Below are positions 24,875 to 34,950 of a stretch of 64,000 nt of DNA, piece by piece. How positions within the stretch are numbered: the first letter of the stretch is position 1; every line of letters starts with the position of its first letter. Under the pieces are notes generated by a model. It searched no databases. It had not been told where the DNA came from and worked only from the letters and a program-made list of their open reading frames with translations. The stretch comes from Acidobacteriota bacterium (lineage in GTDB: Bacteria > Acidobacteriota > Terriglobia > Terriglobales > Acidobacteriaceae): assembly GCA_003225175.1 (NCBI GenBank), contig QIBA01000028.1:62001-126000 (forward strand). Reading direction: 5' to 3'. A program made the translations under genes and the position numbers.

Positions 24875-26278
24875 ATGCCCATCAGCAGCGTGGAACCGCG
24901 TGAGATCACAAAGACGAGCGCCCCCCCGGTTCCGCGAATCCTCGTCGCAGACGATCAAGCCGACGTGCGCGAGGCGCTTCGCCTCCTACTGAAAGGCGAA
25001 GGCTATCGCATCGATACCGTCGCTTCCCCTGAAGCGGTAATGGAGGAACTCGCCTCCGAAGAATTCGACATCTTGCTGATCGACCTGAACTACAGTCGCG
25101 ACACAACCTCGGGCGAAGAAGGCCTAGCGCTGCTCTCGAAAATCCAGGCGCTGGACAGCACGCTGCCGGTGATCGTCATGACCGCTTGGGGCAGCGTTAA
25201 CATCGCCGTGGAAGCCATGCGCCGCGGCGCTCGCGATTTTATCCAGAAACCCTGGGAAAACGAGCGACTCGTAAGCATTCTGCGTACCCAGGTCGAACTC
25301 AGCCATGCGTTGAAGCGGGCACAACACCTCGAGGCAGAGAATCGCCTGCTGCAGGCGCAAGGCCGGCCTACTTTCATTGCTGAGTCGAAGGTCATGCAGC
25401 CGGTGCTGGAGTTGGTAGCGCGTATCGGTCCGAGCGACGCCAACGTGCTCATCACCGGCGAGCACGGCACCGGCAAGGAAGTCGTTGCGCGTACTTTGCA
25501 CATGCTGTCTGGACGTTCTTCGCGGCCGATGGTGACCGTCAATACCGGCGGTCTGCCTGAAGGAACATTCGAAAGCGAACTTTTCGGACACGTGAAGGGC
25601 GCCTTCACCGATGCGCGCACCGACCGTATTGGCCGCTTCGAACTAGCAGACAAGGGCACTATTTTCCTGGATGAAATCGCGAACGTGCCTCTCAAGCAGC
25701 AGGCCAAGCTGCTGCGCGTCCTCGAAACCGGTGAGATAGAGCGAGTCGGCTCGTCGAAAACCAAGAACGTCGATGCCCGCGTGCTCTCAGCAACGAATGC
25801 CGACTTAAAGGTCGAGAGCACGAAGGGAAATTTCCGCGCCGACTTGCTTTTCCGGCTCAACACCATCGAAATCCATCTGCCGCCTCTGCGTGAGCGCCGC
25901 GAGGACATTCCTCTTCTGGCACAGCACTTCCTCAAGGCGTACGCGCAGCGATACCGCAAGCAGGTGTTTCGTTTCGATCCTGCTGCGATGCAGAAAATGC
26001 TTGAGTACTTCTGGCCTGGGAATGTGCGCGAACTCGATCACTCGCTTGAGCGCGCAGTTCTGCTATCCCAGGGCGAATCGATACGTCCAAGCGATCTGGG
26101 ATTGAGCGATAAGCGCGAGAGCACAAGCTCGATCGAAGAGATGAGTCTGGAAGAAGTAGAATCGCTGCTCATTCGGAAGATGCTTTCGCGCTACTCCGGA
26201 AACATCAGTCACGCCGCCGAAGCGCTGGGATTGAGCCGGAGCGCGCTCTATCGCCGCATCCAGAAATATGGCCTCTGA
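24875..26278 (+). CDS. NtrC-family sigma-54-dependent response regulator
   Basis: The 467-aa regulator has a receiver domain (phospho-acceptor Asp70 in LLIDLN, acidic pair Asp26-Asp27, Lys in QKPW), an AAA+ domain with Walker A GEHGTGKE (195-202) and ESELFGHVKGAFTDA, and a C-terminal Fis-type helix-turn-helix (HAAEALGLSRSALYRRI). The sigma-54 contact loop is GAFTDA, a known variant of GAFTGA. GGAGG precedes ATG. The kinase gene overlaps its 3' end by 11 bp, so the two are a cognate pair. It probably controls sigma-54 promoters of the adjoining export genes, which is an inference from position. Confidence 0.92.
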   Translation: MPISSVEPREITKTSAPPVPRILVADDQADVREALRLLLKGEGYRIDTVASPEAVMEELASEEFDILLIDLNYSRDTTSGEEGLALLSKIQALDSTLPVIVMTAWGSVNIAVEAMRRGARDFIQKPWENERLVSILRTQVELSHALKRAQHLEAENRLLQAQGRPTFIAESKVMQPVLELVARIGPSDANVLITGEHGTGKEVVARTLHMLSGRSSRPMVTVNTGGLPEGTFESELFGHVKGAFTDARTDRIGRFELADKGTIFLDEIANVPLKQQAKLLRVLETGEIERVGSSKTKNVDARVLSATNADLKVESTKGNFRADLLFRLNTIEIHLPPLRERREDIPLLAQHFLKAYAQRYRKQVFRFDPAAMQKMLEYFWPGNVRELDHSLERAVLLSQGESIRPSDLGLSDKRESTSSIEEMSLEEVESLLIRKMLSRYSGNISHAAEALGLSRSALYRRIQKYGL

Positions 26279-27674
26279 GCTCGACATCTTCGGGCATACC
26301 GTAGCGACATCTTCTCAGCGCAAAAAGAAAAAAAAGATGAGCTTCGAGAGGCGGTTTGTGCTCTACGCGCTTCTCGCAGGTCTGTTTCCTCTGAGCGTTT
26401 GCGAGCTGATGCTGTGGCTCGGCAGCTTTTCTTCCCAGACGCAGTGGACTCTCACGTTCTTCCTTGTACTCGCCTGGCTGATTGGCGCTTTCGCCTTGCG
26501 CGGCCAGGTGATCCGCCCATTACAAACGCTTTCCAACATGGTCGCCGCACTGCGAGAAGAAGACTTTTCCTTCCGTGCGCGGCGTGCCAGTCGCAACGAT
26601 GCTCTTGGCGAACTGGTTCTTGAGATCAATGCCCTTTCGGATACGCTTCAGGGCCAACGTCTGGGGTCGATGGAGGCGGTCGCGCTGCTGAAGAAGGTGT
26701 TGATGGAGATCGATGTGGCGGTCTTTACTTTCGATCCGCAGCAGCGCCTCCGCATCGTAAACCGCGCCGGCGAGCAACTCATGGGCATAACTCAGGAACG
26801 CATGGTTGGGCGCAGCGCTCATGACTTGAAACTCGACAGCCTTCTGGCCCAGGCCGGTGGGCGCACTGTGCGTATGAGCTTCCCAGGACGGGAAGGTCGC
26901 TGGGCGATTCAGCAAACTTCGTTTCGCGAACGCGGCGTGCCCCACCAACTGCTGCTGATCTCTGATCTCAGCCGTGCTCTGCGTGAAGAAGAACGGCAAG
27001 CTTGGCAACGGTTGATCCGCGTACTCGGGCATGAGCTGAACAACTCGCTTGCGCCTATCAAGTCCATCGCAGGCACATTGCGCTCGCTGGCGTCGCGTTC
27101 CAATCGGCCGGAGGATTGGAATCAGGATGTGGAGCGCGGTCTTGAAGTAATCGAGAGCCGAGCCGATGCGCTGAGCCGATTCATGCAGGCATATACGAAG
27201 CTTGCGCGACTTCCTGCTCCGACCTTCAGCAAAGTTCAAATTGGATCACTGGTGCGCCATGCCGCCGGAGTCGAAGCTAGATTGCCGGTTGAAGTAGTGG
27301 CAGGAGACGAGATCACAGTCGATGGCGATCCCGATCAGCTCGAGCAGTTGCTTATTAACGTAGTCAGAAACGCGGTCGATGCTTCTCTCGATCCTTCGAT
27401 CCGAACTCCGGGTTCGGTGCAAATTGGCTGGGCGCTGAATGGAACCGCCATCGAGGTCTTTATTCGTGACCAAGGGCCCGGACTCTTAAACAGCAATAAT
27501 CTGTTCGTGCCTTTCTTCACCACCAAATCAGGCGGTAGCGGCATTGGCTTGGTGCTGAGCCGGCAGATCGCCGAAGCACATGGCGGCACCTTAGCGCTCG
27601 AAAATCGTAAAGACGTGCGCGGCTGCCAGGCTACGTTGCGTCTGCCGCTGGATTCTCACACGACCTTGCAATAA
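26268..27674 (+). CDS. membrane sensor histidine kinase, NtrY-like
   Basis: A 468-aa kinase with two transmembrane helices close together (about 28-50 and 58-78) and almost no periplasmic loop, a HAMP domain (78-130), a PAS domain (about 145-230), a HisKA region with His254 (VLGHELNNSLAPIKS) and an ATPase domain with LLINVVRNAVDAS and GGSGIGLVLSR. It should autophosphorylate and pass phosphate to Asp70 of the preceding regulator. The signal is probably cytoplasmic or in the membrane, since there is little outside the cell to sense. Confidence 0.92.
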   Translation: MASELDIFGHTVATSSQRKKKKKMSFERRFVLYALLAGLFPLSVCELMLWLGSFSSQTQWTLTFFLVLAWLIGAFALRGQVIRPLQTLSNMVAALREEDFSFRARRASRNDALGELVLEINALSDTLQGQRLGSMEAVALLKKVLMEIDVAVFTFDPQQRLRIVNRAGEQLMGITQERMVGRSAHDLKLDSLLAQAGGRTVRMSFPGREGRWAIQQTSFRERGVPHQLLLISDLSRALREEERQAWQRLIRVLGHELNNSLAPIKSIAGTLRSLASRSNRPEDWNQDVERGLEVIESRADALSRFMQAYTKLARLPAPTFSKVQIGSLVRHAAGVEARLPVEVVAGDEITVDGDPDQLEQLLINVVRNAVDASLDPSIRTPGSVQIGWALNGTAIEVFIRDQGPGLLNSNNLFVPFFTTKSGGSGIGLVLSRQIAEAHGGTLALENRKDVRGCQATLRLPLDSHTTLQ

Positions 27675-27815
27675 CGGCATCATGGTGGAGCGCAGTCCGC
27701 CGCGGGGACATCTCTACGAGGATGATGGGCCTCAAATTCTCCCACAATACCACCGCCCTTTCCCTTTTCCCGGCGAAGCCTTAGCATATTCCGTTTCAAT
27801 TCATTGCTCGGAGCC

Positions 27816-30800
27816 ATGCTGATGAGCCTCGTTCTACGCCAGTTGTGCCTTATTTCTTGCCTTCTAGTTCTCCTGACTTCCTTCCTCACCGCTCAAAAGT
27901 CTTCGAAAAAGAAGAATGCTCCTGCACCGTCGGTGTCGGCTGCTCCCTCCTCTCCTATGGAACAGGGGAGGAAGGAGGAGGACCCGTTATTCAAGGGGCT
28001 CACGTGGCGGTTGGTCGGCCCGTTTCGGGGCGGACGCGTGCTCGCGGTTTCTGGCGTAGTGGGCGAGCCTAATACCTACTACTTTGGCGGAGTGGGTGGT
28101 GGCGTATGGAAGACGACCGACGGCGGACTGAATTGGATTCCCATGTCGGACAAGGAAAAGTTTTCGTCCATAGGAGCGATCGCGGTAGCTGAATCGGACC
28201 CAAATGTGATCTATGTCGGCACTGGAGAAGCCTGCATCCGCAACAACATCCTGCAAGGCAATGGCATGTACAAGAGCACTGATGCGGGCAAGACATGGCA
28301 CGCGATCGGTCTGGAGGACACTCGCCACATCGGCCGCCTCGCCGTTCACCCAAAAAATCCCGATATCGTTTTCGTTGCGGCTCTCGGTCATGCTTATGGA
28401 CACAACACGGAACGAGGGGTCTTTCGCTCGACTGATGGCGGCAAGACTTGGCAGAAGGTTCTTTATAAGGACGATCAGACCGGAGCGATCGACGTAGTCT
28501 TCGATCCCTCAAACCCCAACATTCTTTTTGCCGCGCTGTGGCAGGCGTACCGGACTCCTTACTCCATGGTGAGCGGCGGCCCAGGAAGCGGTCTCTATCG
28601 CTCAGCCGATGGCGGCACTACATGGCAGCAGATCAACGGCAACGGGTTTCCCACGGGAGTCATTGGCAGAATTGGCGTTGCTGTCTCAGCAGAGCCGAAT
28701 CGCGTGTACGCGTTGATCGAAAATGACAAAGGCGGACTCTATCGATCTGACGATGGTGGCGAGCACTGGCGCCTGGTTAACGACGATCATCGCTTTCGCC
28801 AGCGCGCCTGGTATTACACACATCTCTTCACGGATCCAAAGAACCCCGACGTTGTGTACATTCTCAATACTGGATCGTATCGCTCGATTGATGGCGGTAA
28901 GATTTTCACGGCGCTCTCCACTCCGCACGGCGACAACCATGGATTATGGATCGATCCTACAAATCCCAAGCGTCTGATTAACTCAAACGACGGCGGAGCC
29001 GATATCAGCACGGATGGCGGCCTGCACTGGACTTCGCAGGACAACCAGCCAACGGCGCAGTTCTATCATGTAATAGTCGACAATCAGTCTCCCTATCGAA
29101 TCTACGGCGCACAGCAGGACAACACGTCGGTCGGCATCGCCAGCGCCACGAACCATTTTGGGATTGACCGTACTGACTGGAACCCAGTTGGCGGATGCGA
29201 AAGTGGATACATCGCTCCCTATCCAAAAGATGCCAATATCGTGTATGCAGGCTGCTATGACGGCAGCATCACGGAATTTAATAAGGAACTAGGCATCGAG
29301 CGCGAGATGAATGCCTGGCCGCTGAATCCCATGGGCCATGGTGACGTGGATCTCAAGTATCGCTTCCAGTGGACGGCGCCAATCGTGATCTCTCCCCACG
29401 ATCCCAACGTGATTTACCACGGCGCTCAGGTCGTGCTGAAGACAAGCGATCGTGGCTATCACTGGCAGGAGATCAGTCCCGACCTCACCCGTAACGACAA
29501 GCGCACGCAGCAATCGTCCGGTGGTCCTATCACCCAGGACAACACGAGCGCTGAGTACTATGGCACCGTATTTACGATTGCCGAGTCTCCATTGCAGGCA
29601 GGAGCAATCTGGGCGGGAAGCGACGATGGTCTGGTTCACATCACAACCGACGGAGGAAAGAACTGGGCGAATGTAAGTCCGAAAGATCTTCCCGATTCCG
29701 GCGGCGGACCAATTCTGCACTACAGCCGCATCAGTCTGATTGAAGCTGGGCATTTCAATGCCGGAACGGCGTACGTGTCGGTCGATCGTCATGAATCGGA
29801 CGACTGGGCGCCTTACGCATTCAAGACTACCGACTTCGGAAAGACGTGGAAGCGAGCCAATGGCGATCTGCCGGCAGGAGCCACGGTGCGAGCCATCCGC
29901 GAGGATCCGAAACGGGAAGGATTGCTGTATGCTGCAACTGAGATCGGTGTATACGTCTCGTTCGATGACGGCGCTCACTGGCGGTCTCTGCAGCGCAACC
30001 TGCCGATGAGCTCGATGCGCGATCTGGCAGTCACGAACCGCGATCTTGTGGTCGCCACGCATGGCCGCGCTTTCTGGGTGCTCGACGATATCACGCCGCT
30101 TCGCGACTACAAGGCTGACCTGCCAAATGCCGATGTGAACTTTTATAAGCCGTTCACTGCGTATCGCTACTCAGGCGGAGTCTTCGGCGGTGGCGGCGGA
30201 GGACGTGGTGGCGCAATCGGACAGAACCCACCAAACGGCGCGATCATTTACTACACGCTTAAGACAGCACTAGGCCCGGAAGAGTCTGACGAAGCCAGGG
30301 CGGGACAACCATCTTCATCGGAAGCAACGCCGACGGCTACGCAAGAGGCAACCGCCGCCAAAGAGCCTGGAACGCCACAAACAAACGCTCCGGCCGGAGC
30401 AAAAGTGGAGGCCCAGAAGCAGGAGGCCACGCGCGAAGTGCCCGCGCCCAAGCCGAGAGAGGAGCATGTCACCGTTGAGATCCTCGATGCCGGCGGAAAA
30501 GTAATTCGCACTTACCCGGCGAAGCAGCCTACGGTGACTGAAGCTCAGAGCGAGGAGGCCGGAGAAGGATTTTCTCGCCAGGCTCAGCCGAATCCGACGG
30601 GCAATGCTGGACTTAACCGATTCGTGTGGAACCTGCGTTACGAGGACTCCACCAAAGTTCCCGGCGCGATTCTGTGGGGCGGAAGCAATTCTGGTCCCAT
30701 GGCAGTTCCGGGGAATTACCAGGCTCGACTGACCGTCCACGGCAAGAGCTACACGCAACCTCTCGAGCTCAAGTCCAACCCGCGGCTGCAGGTCACGCAG

Positions 30801-31325
30801 GCCGATCTGCAAAAGCAATTCGATTTGCTACTCCAGATTCGCGATCAAGTCAGTAAGGTCGACCAAGCCATTAACCAGATGAACAGTGTAAAGAGGCAAA
30901 TGGAGGATCTCGACAAGCGCTTGCCGAGAGACGACCACGGCAAGACCGTCCGTGACGCAGGCAAGAAGTTACAGCGGACCATCGATCCAATTCAGGACGC
31001 GCTGATTCAATCAAAGGCCAAGAGCTCGCAGGACGTGCTGAACTACCCCATTCGGCTCAATAACGAACTTGTAGCGCTGGCGGGATCGATTTCCTCGACA
31101 GACACAGCACCCACCACTCAGGCGTACCAGGTCTTCGACATGCTGAAACAGCGCAGCGATGAGTGGGTTGCGCGCTGGGACCAGGTCGTAAAGAACGACA
31201 TCGCAGCGTTCAATCAGCTGGTGCGCCAGCAGGATGTTCCCACCATCATTCTCGAGAGCTCCGCTGCGGCACCAACTGGTGCCACGTCCGGCCCGAATGG
31301 GGACCAACTGGAAGAAAAAAGATGA
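27816..31325 (+). CDS. large secreted BNR/VPS10 beta-propeller protein
   Basis: A 1169-aa exported protein. The signal peptide (LISCLLVLLTSFLTAQ) is followed by repeated BNR/Asp-box blades such as STDAGKTWH, STDGGKTWQ, SADGGTTWQ, STDGGLHW and TTDGGKNWA over about residues 50-745, making one or two sortilin-like propellers. A Pro/Ala/Thr/Glu-rich stretch (about 815-880) leads to a helical C-terminal region. These proteins are numerous in Acidobacteria and are often labelled glycosyl hydrolase by propeller similarity; no catalytic residues can be assigned. Start ATG 27816 has GGAG five bases upstream; ATG 27822 is an alternative. Confidence 0.87.
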   Translation: MLMSLVLRQLCLISCLLVLLTSFLTAQKSSKKKNAPAPSVSAAPSSPMEQGRKEEDPLFKGLTWRLVGPFRGGRVLAVSGVVGEPNTYYFGGVGGGVWKTTDGGLNWIPMSDKEKFSSIGAIAVAESDPNVIYVGTGEACIRNNILQGNGMYKSTDAGKTWHAIGLEDTRHIGRLAVHPKNPDIVFVAALGHAYGHNTERGVFRSTDGGKTWQKVLYKDDQTGAIDVVFDPSNPNILFAALWQAYRTPYSMVSGGPGSGLYRSADGGTTWQQINGNGFPTGVIGRIGVAVSAEPNRVYALIENDKGGLYRSDDGGEHWRLVNDDHRFRQRAWYYTHLFTDPKNPDVVYILNTGSYRSIDGGKIFTALSTPHGDNHGLWIDPTNPKRLINSNDGGADISTDGGLHWTSQDNQPTAQFYHVIVDNQSPYRIYGAQQDNTSVGIASATNHFGIDRTDWNPVGGCESGYIAPYPKDANIVYAGCYDGSITEFNKELGIEREMNAWPLNPMGHGDVDLKYRFQWTAPIVISPHDPNVIYHGAQVVLKTSDRGYHWQEISPDLTRNDKRTQQSSGGPITQDNTSAEYYGTVFTIAESPLQAGAIWAGSDDGLVHITTDGGKNWANVSPKDLPDSGGGPILHYSRISLIEAGHFNAGTAYVSVDRHESDDWAPYAFKTTDFGKTWKRANGDLPAGATVRAIREDPKREGLLYAATEIGVYVSFDDGAHWRSLQRNLPMSSMRDLAVTNRDLVVATHGRAFWVLDDITPLRDYKADLPNADVNFYKPFTAYRYSGGVFGGGGGGRGGAIGQNPPNGAIIYYTLKTALGPEESDEARAGQPSSSEATPTATQEATAAKEPGTPQTNAPAGAKVEAQKQEATREVPAPKPREEHVTVEILDAGGKVIRTYPAKQPTVTEAQSEEAGEGFSRQAQPNPTGNAGLNRFVWNLRYEDSTKVPGAILWGGSNSGPMAVPGNYQARLTVHGKSYTQPLELKSNPRLQVTQADLQKQFDLLLQIRDQVSKVDQAINQMNSVKRQMEDLDKRLPRDDHGKTVRDAGKKLQRTIDPIQDALIQSKAKSSQDVLNYPIRLNNELVALAGSISSTDTAPTTQAYQVFDMLKQRSDEWVARWDQVVKNDIAAFNQLVRQQDVPTIILESSAAAPTGATSGPNGDQLEEKR

Positions 31326-31375
31326 AACCTTTGTGAAACTATTGGAGTATTAGTCTTGCAAAGAAGAGGGCGCAC

Positions 31376-32173
31376 GTGACCACCCCCAAATTGCGTCTGA
31401 GCCTCGTCCTGCTGATTTCGTCGGCAACGCTGCTGCATGCCGGCAGGTTTCAACCAAAGCAGGAGATCACTGACGGTATCTTCCACCTCAAACCACAGCG
31501 AGCAATCGAAGAGCTGCGCGCCGAGGCTTTGCGATCCACACCACCGGTAGAGCTTGGCCAGTTCCGCAAGCCTGAACTTGTGGAGCTGGTAAAGCTGGAT
31601 CCAACGATAAAACTCGATATCCGTTACGCTACCAGCCAGAACTTTCTCAGCACGCCAATGTACTCGCAAGCACGCGCCTTCCTGCAACGTCCGGCCGCTG
31701 AGGCGCTCGTACGCGCCAATCAGAGATTGCACGCCGAAGGCTACGGAGTCGTGATTCACGATGCTTATCGCCCGTGGTATGTGACAAGGATGTTTTGGGA
31801 CGCCACTCCGGACGACAAGAAGATCTTCGTTGCCGATCCGGCAACCGGGTCAAAGCATAACCGCGGCTGCGCCGTTGATTTGAGCATCTACGACCTCAAG
31901 ACAGGACGCGAAGTATCGATGCCCAGCGTCTACGACGAGATGACCCCGCGGGCGTTTGCTGAATATCCCGGCGGCACCGCGGAAGAGCGACTACATCGCG
32001 CGACGCTGCGCAGCGCGATGGAAGAGGAAGGATTCACCGTGTACCCAAATGAATGGTGGCACTACGACTACAAGGATTGGAAAGAGTATCCCATCATGAA
32101 TGTCCGCTTCGAAGATATAGGCGGCGGACCAGCCACAACTCGAGCAAACAAGGCACAACACACAGTGCGGTGA
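31376..32173 (+). CDS. D-alanyl-D-alanine dipeptidase, VanX/DdpX type
   Basis: A 265-aa M15D zinc peptidase with a signal peptide. The ligands are in SKHNRGCAVDLS and EWWHYD, and the conserved Arg in DAYRP, so it should cleave D-Ala-D-Ala in the periplasm. Signature DIRYATSQNF and P-x-Y near residue 95 agree. GTG 31376 is the start. Immediate upstream gene is the propeller protein, 50 bp away. A cell-wall recycling role is more likely than vancomycin resistance, since vanHA is absent here. Confidence 0.88.
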   Translation: MTTPKLRLSLVLLISSATLLHAGRFQPKQEITDGIFHLKPQRAIEELRAEALRSTPPVELGQFRKPELVELVKLDPTIKLDIRYATSQNFLSTPMYSQARAFLQRPAAEALVRANQRLHAEGYGVVIHDAYRPWYVTRMFWDATPDDKKIFVADPATGSKHNRGCAVDLSIYDLKTGREVSMPSVYDEMTPRAFAEYPGGTAEERLHRATLRSAMEEEGFTVYPNEWWHYDYKDWKEYPIMNVRFEDIGGGPATTRANKAQHTVR

Positions 32174-32202
32174 GTCGCGCTGATACGTGGCAGTTCTGAA
32201 AC

Positions 32203-32893
32203 TTAACCGATGAGAGTGCCAGGCGCGTTCGTCTTGGCGAGCGGCACCAGCGCGCGATCATGTAGGCGACCCATGATGGGTTCGGCAATCAACGCCCGAA
32301 ACAGCGCGGTAGCCATGTCTTCCTGTGTGTCCCATGCATCGCCCTGAGTTCCTAAAAAGGCGTCAGCAGAAGAGCCTCCAATCAGGGCGGACTGCCACTC
32401 GAACAACTCGTAGAGAGCGCTGATGGCGAGGCACACAGCAACACAGAAGAACATCCGCCAACCTTTGCTCTTGAAAACCCTGCGCCGAATCGTGACCTCG
32501 CGTGCGATAAGGTACGGCACAAATCCCTGTGCGAAGTGGCCCACTCGGTCATAGTGGTTGCGAGCAAGATGGAAGTGATCGCGAATCCAGTTGAACAGCG
32601 GAACGTCAGCATAGGTATAGTGCCCGCCGATAAACAGAATCCCACAATGCAACACGATCAAGGTGTATACGAGACTCGTAAAAGCGAAAGCGGTTGCAGG
32701 TGGCCAGCACAGCCACCATCGCTAACACTCCTGGTAAGACTTCAAGGGTCCAAGTTAGGTAATCGTGCGGACGTATGGCCGACCATGCCAGCCAAATCCC
32801 ACAAACAAAGAGCAGAAAGAGATTGGAACCGGGGACTCGAGACTCGTGAGAAACAGCTGAGGCGGCTGTGCTCATGGATTCAATTTGCTGCAT
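32203..32893 (-). pseudogene. YjdF/DUF2238-family membrane protein, frameshifted
   Basis: Two frames on the reverse strand together give one DUF2238 protein. From 32875/32893 the frame encodes LLFVCGIWLAWSAIRPHDYLTWTLEVLPG and ends its match at RFRF; the family continues in the next frame as TSLVYTLIVLHCGILFIGGHYTYADVPL and on through NHYDRVGHFAQGF to GTQGDAWDTQEDM. The switch falls on the AAAA run at 32680-32683, and one base removed would restore about 225 aa. Otherwise conservation is good, so this could be a fresh mutation or an assembly indel. The family is of unknown function with several membrane helices. Confidence 0.8.
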
Positions 32894-32941
32894 TGTAGCA
32901 ACACAGCCCCTCGGTTGTTCGGCGAAATCAGATAAAGTCAG

Positions 32942-33862
32942 TTAACGGGTAACCAGCCTGCTCAAGATGCCATGTGGCGACTTCTCCGGCGTCACCATCA
33001 CCTGCCTTGCCACGATGAGCGTCTGCTCCAACGCAAACTGACCTGATAGCACCGCATGGCTGACCATGTCGGTGTACGCCATCCAGCTCGAGCCTGAAGG
33101 AAACTCCCAATGCTGTTTGGGACAATTTTTTTGGAAGCTGGAGTTCTCCTTCAAGTAGTTGTGGAAACGCACCATAAATTCGTCGTAAGGCGAGCGCTTT
33201 AAGGAAGGCACCAGCGCTCCGACACCAAATGTTGCCAGCGCGCGCTTCAAGGCCGGCATCGCCATCGATGAGGGCAACGGCACAGAACCTCCGCCCTTCA
33301 GTTTGCCTGCGCGCATCTTTTCGACGAGTACATCGAAGGTCTCGGTTGTCATCCAGTTCCGCGTTTTCGCGGGATTGATGTTGTTAAAGAAGCGCAGGAT
33401 GCGATCGCCCTGAGTTGGACGAGTGGGGAAGGCATCTGTGTGCAACAGATCGTTGCGTTTACGAAGAGCGAGATCGCGTCCGGCCTCCTCTTCGGGACGG
33501 TAACTGGCATAGTCTACCTTCCACTTGGAGCGATACGGACCGAGAAATCCTCCGAGAAAATCGATCACGTCCTTCGAGTAGCGGTGCATGATCCGCCGCA
33601 AGCGATCTGCCGTCGCCGGATCCTGTGTCTCAAAACCGGAGATGCGATCTTCCAGAGGACGATAGGCGATATTTTTGTGAAACGTTCCAAAAACGTGCTG
33701 ATGACCGAGTAAGAAGTCAAGGTCTTCTTCGGGAATCTTGATAGGCGTTTCCGGGAAAAAAATGATGTCGCCCGCTTCGAGTTGCGCGCAATACTCTCGA
33801 AGCCGCTCTGGACTGCGAGTAACTAATGGGAGCTCCGAAGTGGGAATCGTCATCAGTTGCAT
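32942..33862 (-). CDS. kdoO: Kdo hydroxylase (KdoO), Fe(II)/2-oxoglutarate dioxygenase
   Basis: A 306-aa protein with the KdoO-family core RNDLLHTDAFPTRPTQGDRILRFF, containing the HxD iron motif, and NNINPAKTRNW, WEFPSGSSWMAYTDMVSHAVLSGQ toward the C-terminus with the distal His. The enzyme hydroxylates the Kdo sugar of lipid A-core at the inner face of the inner membrane, making Ko. The lack of a signal peptide agrees. It fits the LPS genes elsewhere in the window. Five bases separate its start from the next gene upstream, so they may be co-transcribed. Confidence 0.82.
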   Translation of the reverse strand: MQLMTIPTSELPLVTRSPERLREYCAQLEAGDIIFFPETPIKIPEEDLDFLLGHQHVFGTFHKNIAYRPLEDRISGFETQDPATADRLRRIMHRYSKDVIDFLGGFLGPYRSKWKVDYASYRPEEEAGRDLALRKRNDLLHTDAFPTRPTQGDRILRFFNNINPAKTRNWMTTETFDVLVEKMRAGKLKGGGSVPLPSSMAMPALKRALATFGVGALVPSLKRSPYDEFMVRFHNYLKENSSFQKNCPKQHWEFPSGSSWMAYTDMVSHAVLSGQFALEQTLIVARQVMVTPEKSPHGILSRLVTR

Positions 33863-33867
33863 TGGAA

Positions 33868-34173
33868 TTACCGGCTTCGTTCTCGGAAAAAGAAGATCAA
33901 AGATCCGATCATGGCGGTTACAAAGATCCCCAATGCCGATGGCGCAGCGAAATATCGATAGCCCAGCGAAAAATCAACAGCCCTGTGCGTCGCCGCCGCA
34001 AGAATCGCGAGAAACGCAATTGCCAAAATGTTCAGAACGAAGAATGACATGACTGCGAGGGCCAGCGCTGTAGCAACTGATTTTAGAACCGTATAAGTAA
34101 CTGAGGGGCGACGCTCGAGAATCAGCGTTGAGGGAACTCGAATCTCCTTCATCTCAATCGACGACATATTCAT
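33868..34173 (-). CDS. small membrane protein of unknown function
   Basis: The 101-aa protein has a hydrophilic N-terminus (about 30 residues) and two hydrophobic segments (about 32-62 and 75-96), ending in FRERSR. I recognise no family. It lies 45 bp downstream of pgsA on the same strand and 5 bp before the Kdo hydroxylase, so the three likely share a transcript about envelope lipids. Confidence 0.65.
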   Translation of the reverse strand: MNMSSIEMKEIRVPSTLILERRPSVTYTVLKSVATALALAVMSFFVLNILAIAFLAILAAATHRAVDFSLGYRYFAAPSALGIFVTAMIGSLIFFFRERSR

Positions 34174-34218
34174 ATTTTAATCAAGACTTAAAGAAGCTGA
34201 GGACCAGGCCCACAGTTG

Positions 34219-34884
34219 CTAGGGATTGGGTTGCACTTCGGGTGGAAGTTCCCGATGCTTGCGACGGCTGAGGACAAAGGGACGTCTTCGCCGGCGCTCT
34301 GAAGCCTTTCGGTCGATCTTCGACCAGAATGCCACAAAGTAATCTGCGGCAGAGACGATCGACACGGCGACCATGAACCAGATCGACATCTGCGCAATCA
34401 GGTCCACAGGAAATATGAAGGGACCTATGTTCCATTTGAGCCAGCGATGGTCAAGAATTACGGCCACCACGCTCACGATCTGCACCACCATTTTCAGCTT
34501 TCCCAAATCGCTGGCCTGAATTGTGAACCCTTCCGACGCCGCAATTCCGCGGAGACCACTCACCAGAAATTCGCGTCCAATGATGATTACGGCAATCCAT
34601 GCAGGTACGATACGCGGATTAAATTGCACGAGAGATATAAATGCCGCGGCGATCATGAGCTTGTCCGCGAGCGGATCAAGCAGCATGCCGATGGTCGTGA
34701 CCTGACCTCTCTTACGGGCGAGGTACCCATCGAGGCCGTCAGTGATTGATGCCAGGAGGAAGAGGGCGGAAGCTACCAACTCCTTCTCGCCGTTCCGGCT
34801 GGAAAACACACTGCTCGACAGCAGCCACATGAAGATGGGCACACTGAAGATGCGACTCAGCGTGATGTAATTGGGGAGATTCAC
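34219..34884 (-). CDS. pgsA: CDP-diacylglycerol-glycerol-3-phosphate 3-phosphatidyltransferase
   Basis: A 221-aa membrane enzyme with the CDP-alcohol phosphatidyltransferase signature DGLDGYLARKRGQVTTIGMLLDPLADK and the PgsA start NLPNYITLSRI. It makes phosphatidylglycerophosphate, the first step to PG and cardiolipin. The C-terminal tail is basic. It is the first gene of a reverse-strand group; upstream lies an inverted repeat. Confidence 0.93.
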   Translation of the reverse strand: MNLPNYITLSRIFSVPIFMWLLSSSVFSSRNGEKELVASALFLLASITDGLDGYLARKRGQVTTIGMLLDPLADKLMIAAAFISLVQFNPRIVPAWIAVIIIGREFLVSGLRGIAASEGFTIQASDLGKLKMVVQIVSVVAVILDHRWLKWNIGPFIFPVDLIAQMSIWFMVAVSIVSAADYFVAFWSKIDRKASERRRRRPFVLSRRKHRELPPEVQPNP

Positions 34885-34950
34885 CGCGTGCAGACAGCTC
34901 CAAAACCTTGATTATCCGCCACTGGGATTTTGATAGCAAACACCACGTCA

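Noticed and set aside
31376-32173. Vancomycin resistance cluster
   Set aside because: Only a VanX-like dipeptidase is present; no vanH, vanA or VanRS-type pair is adjacent.
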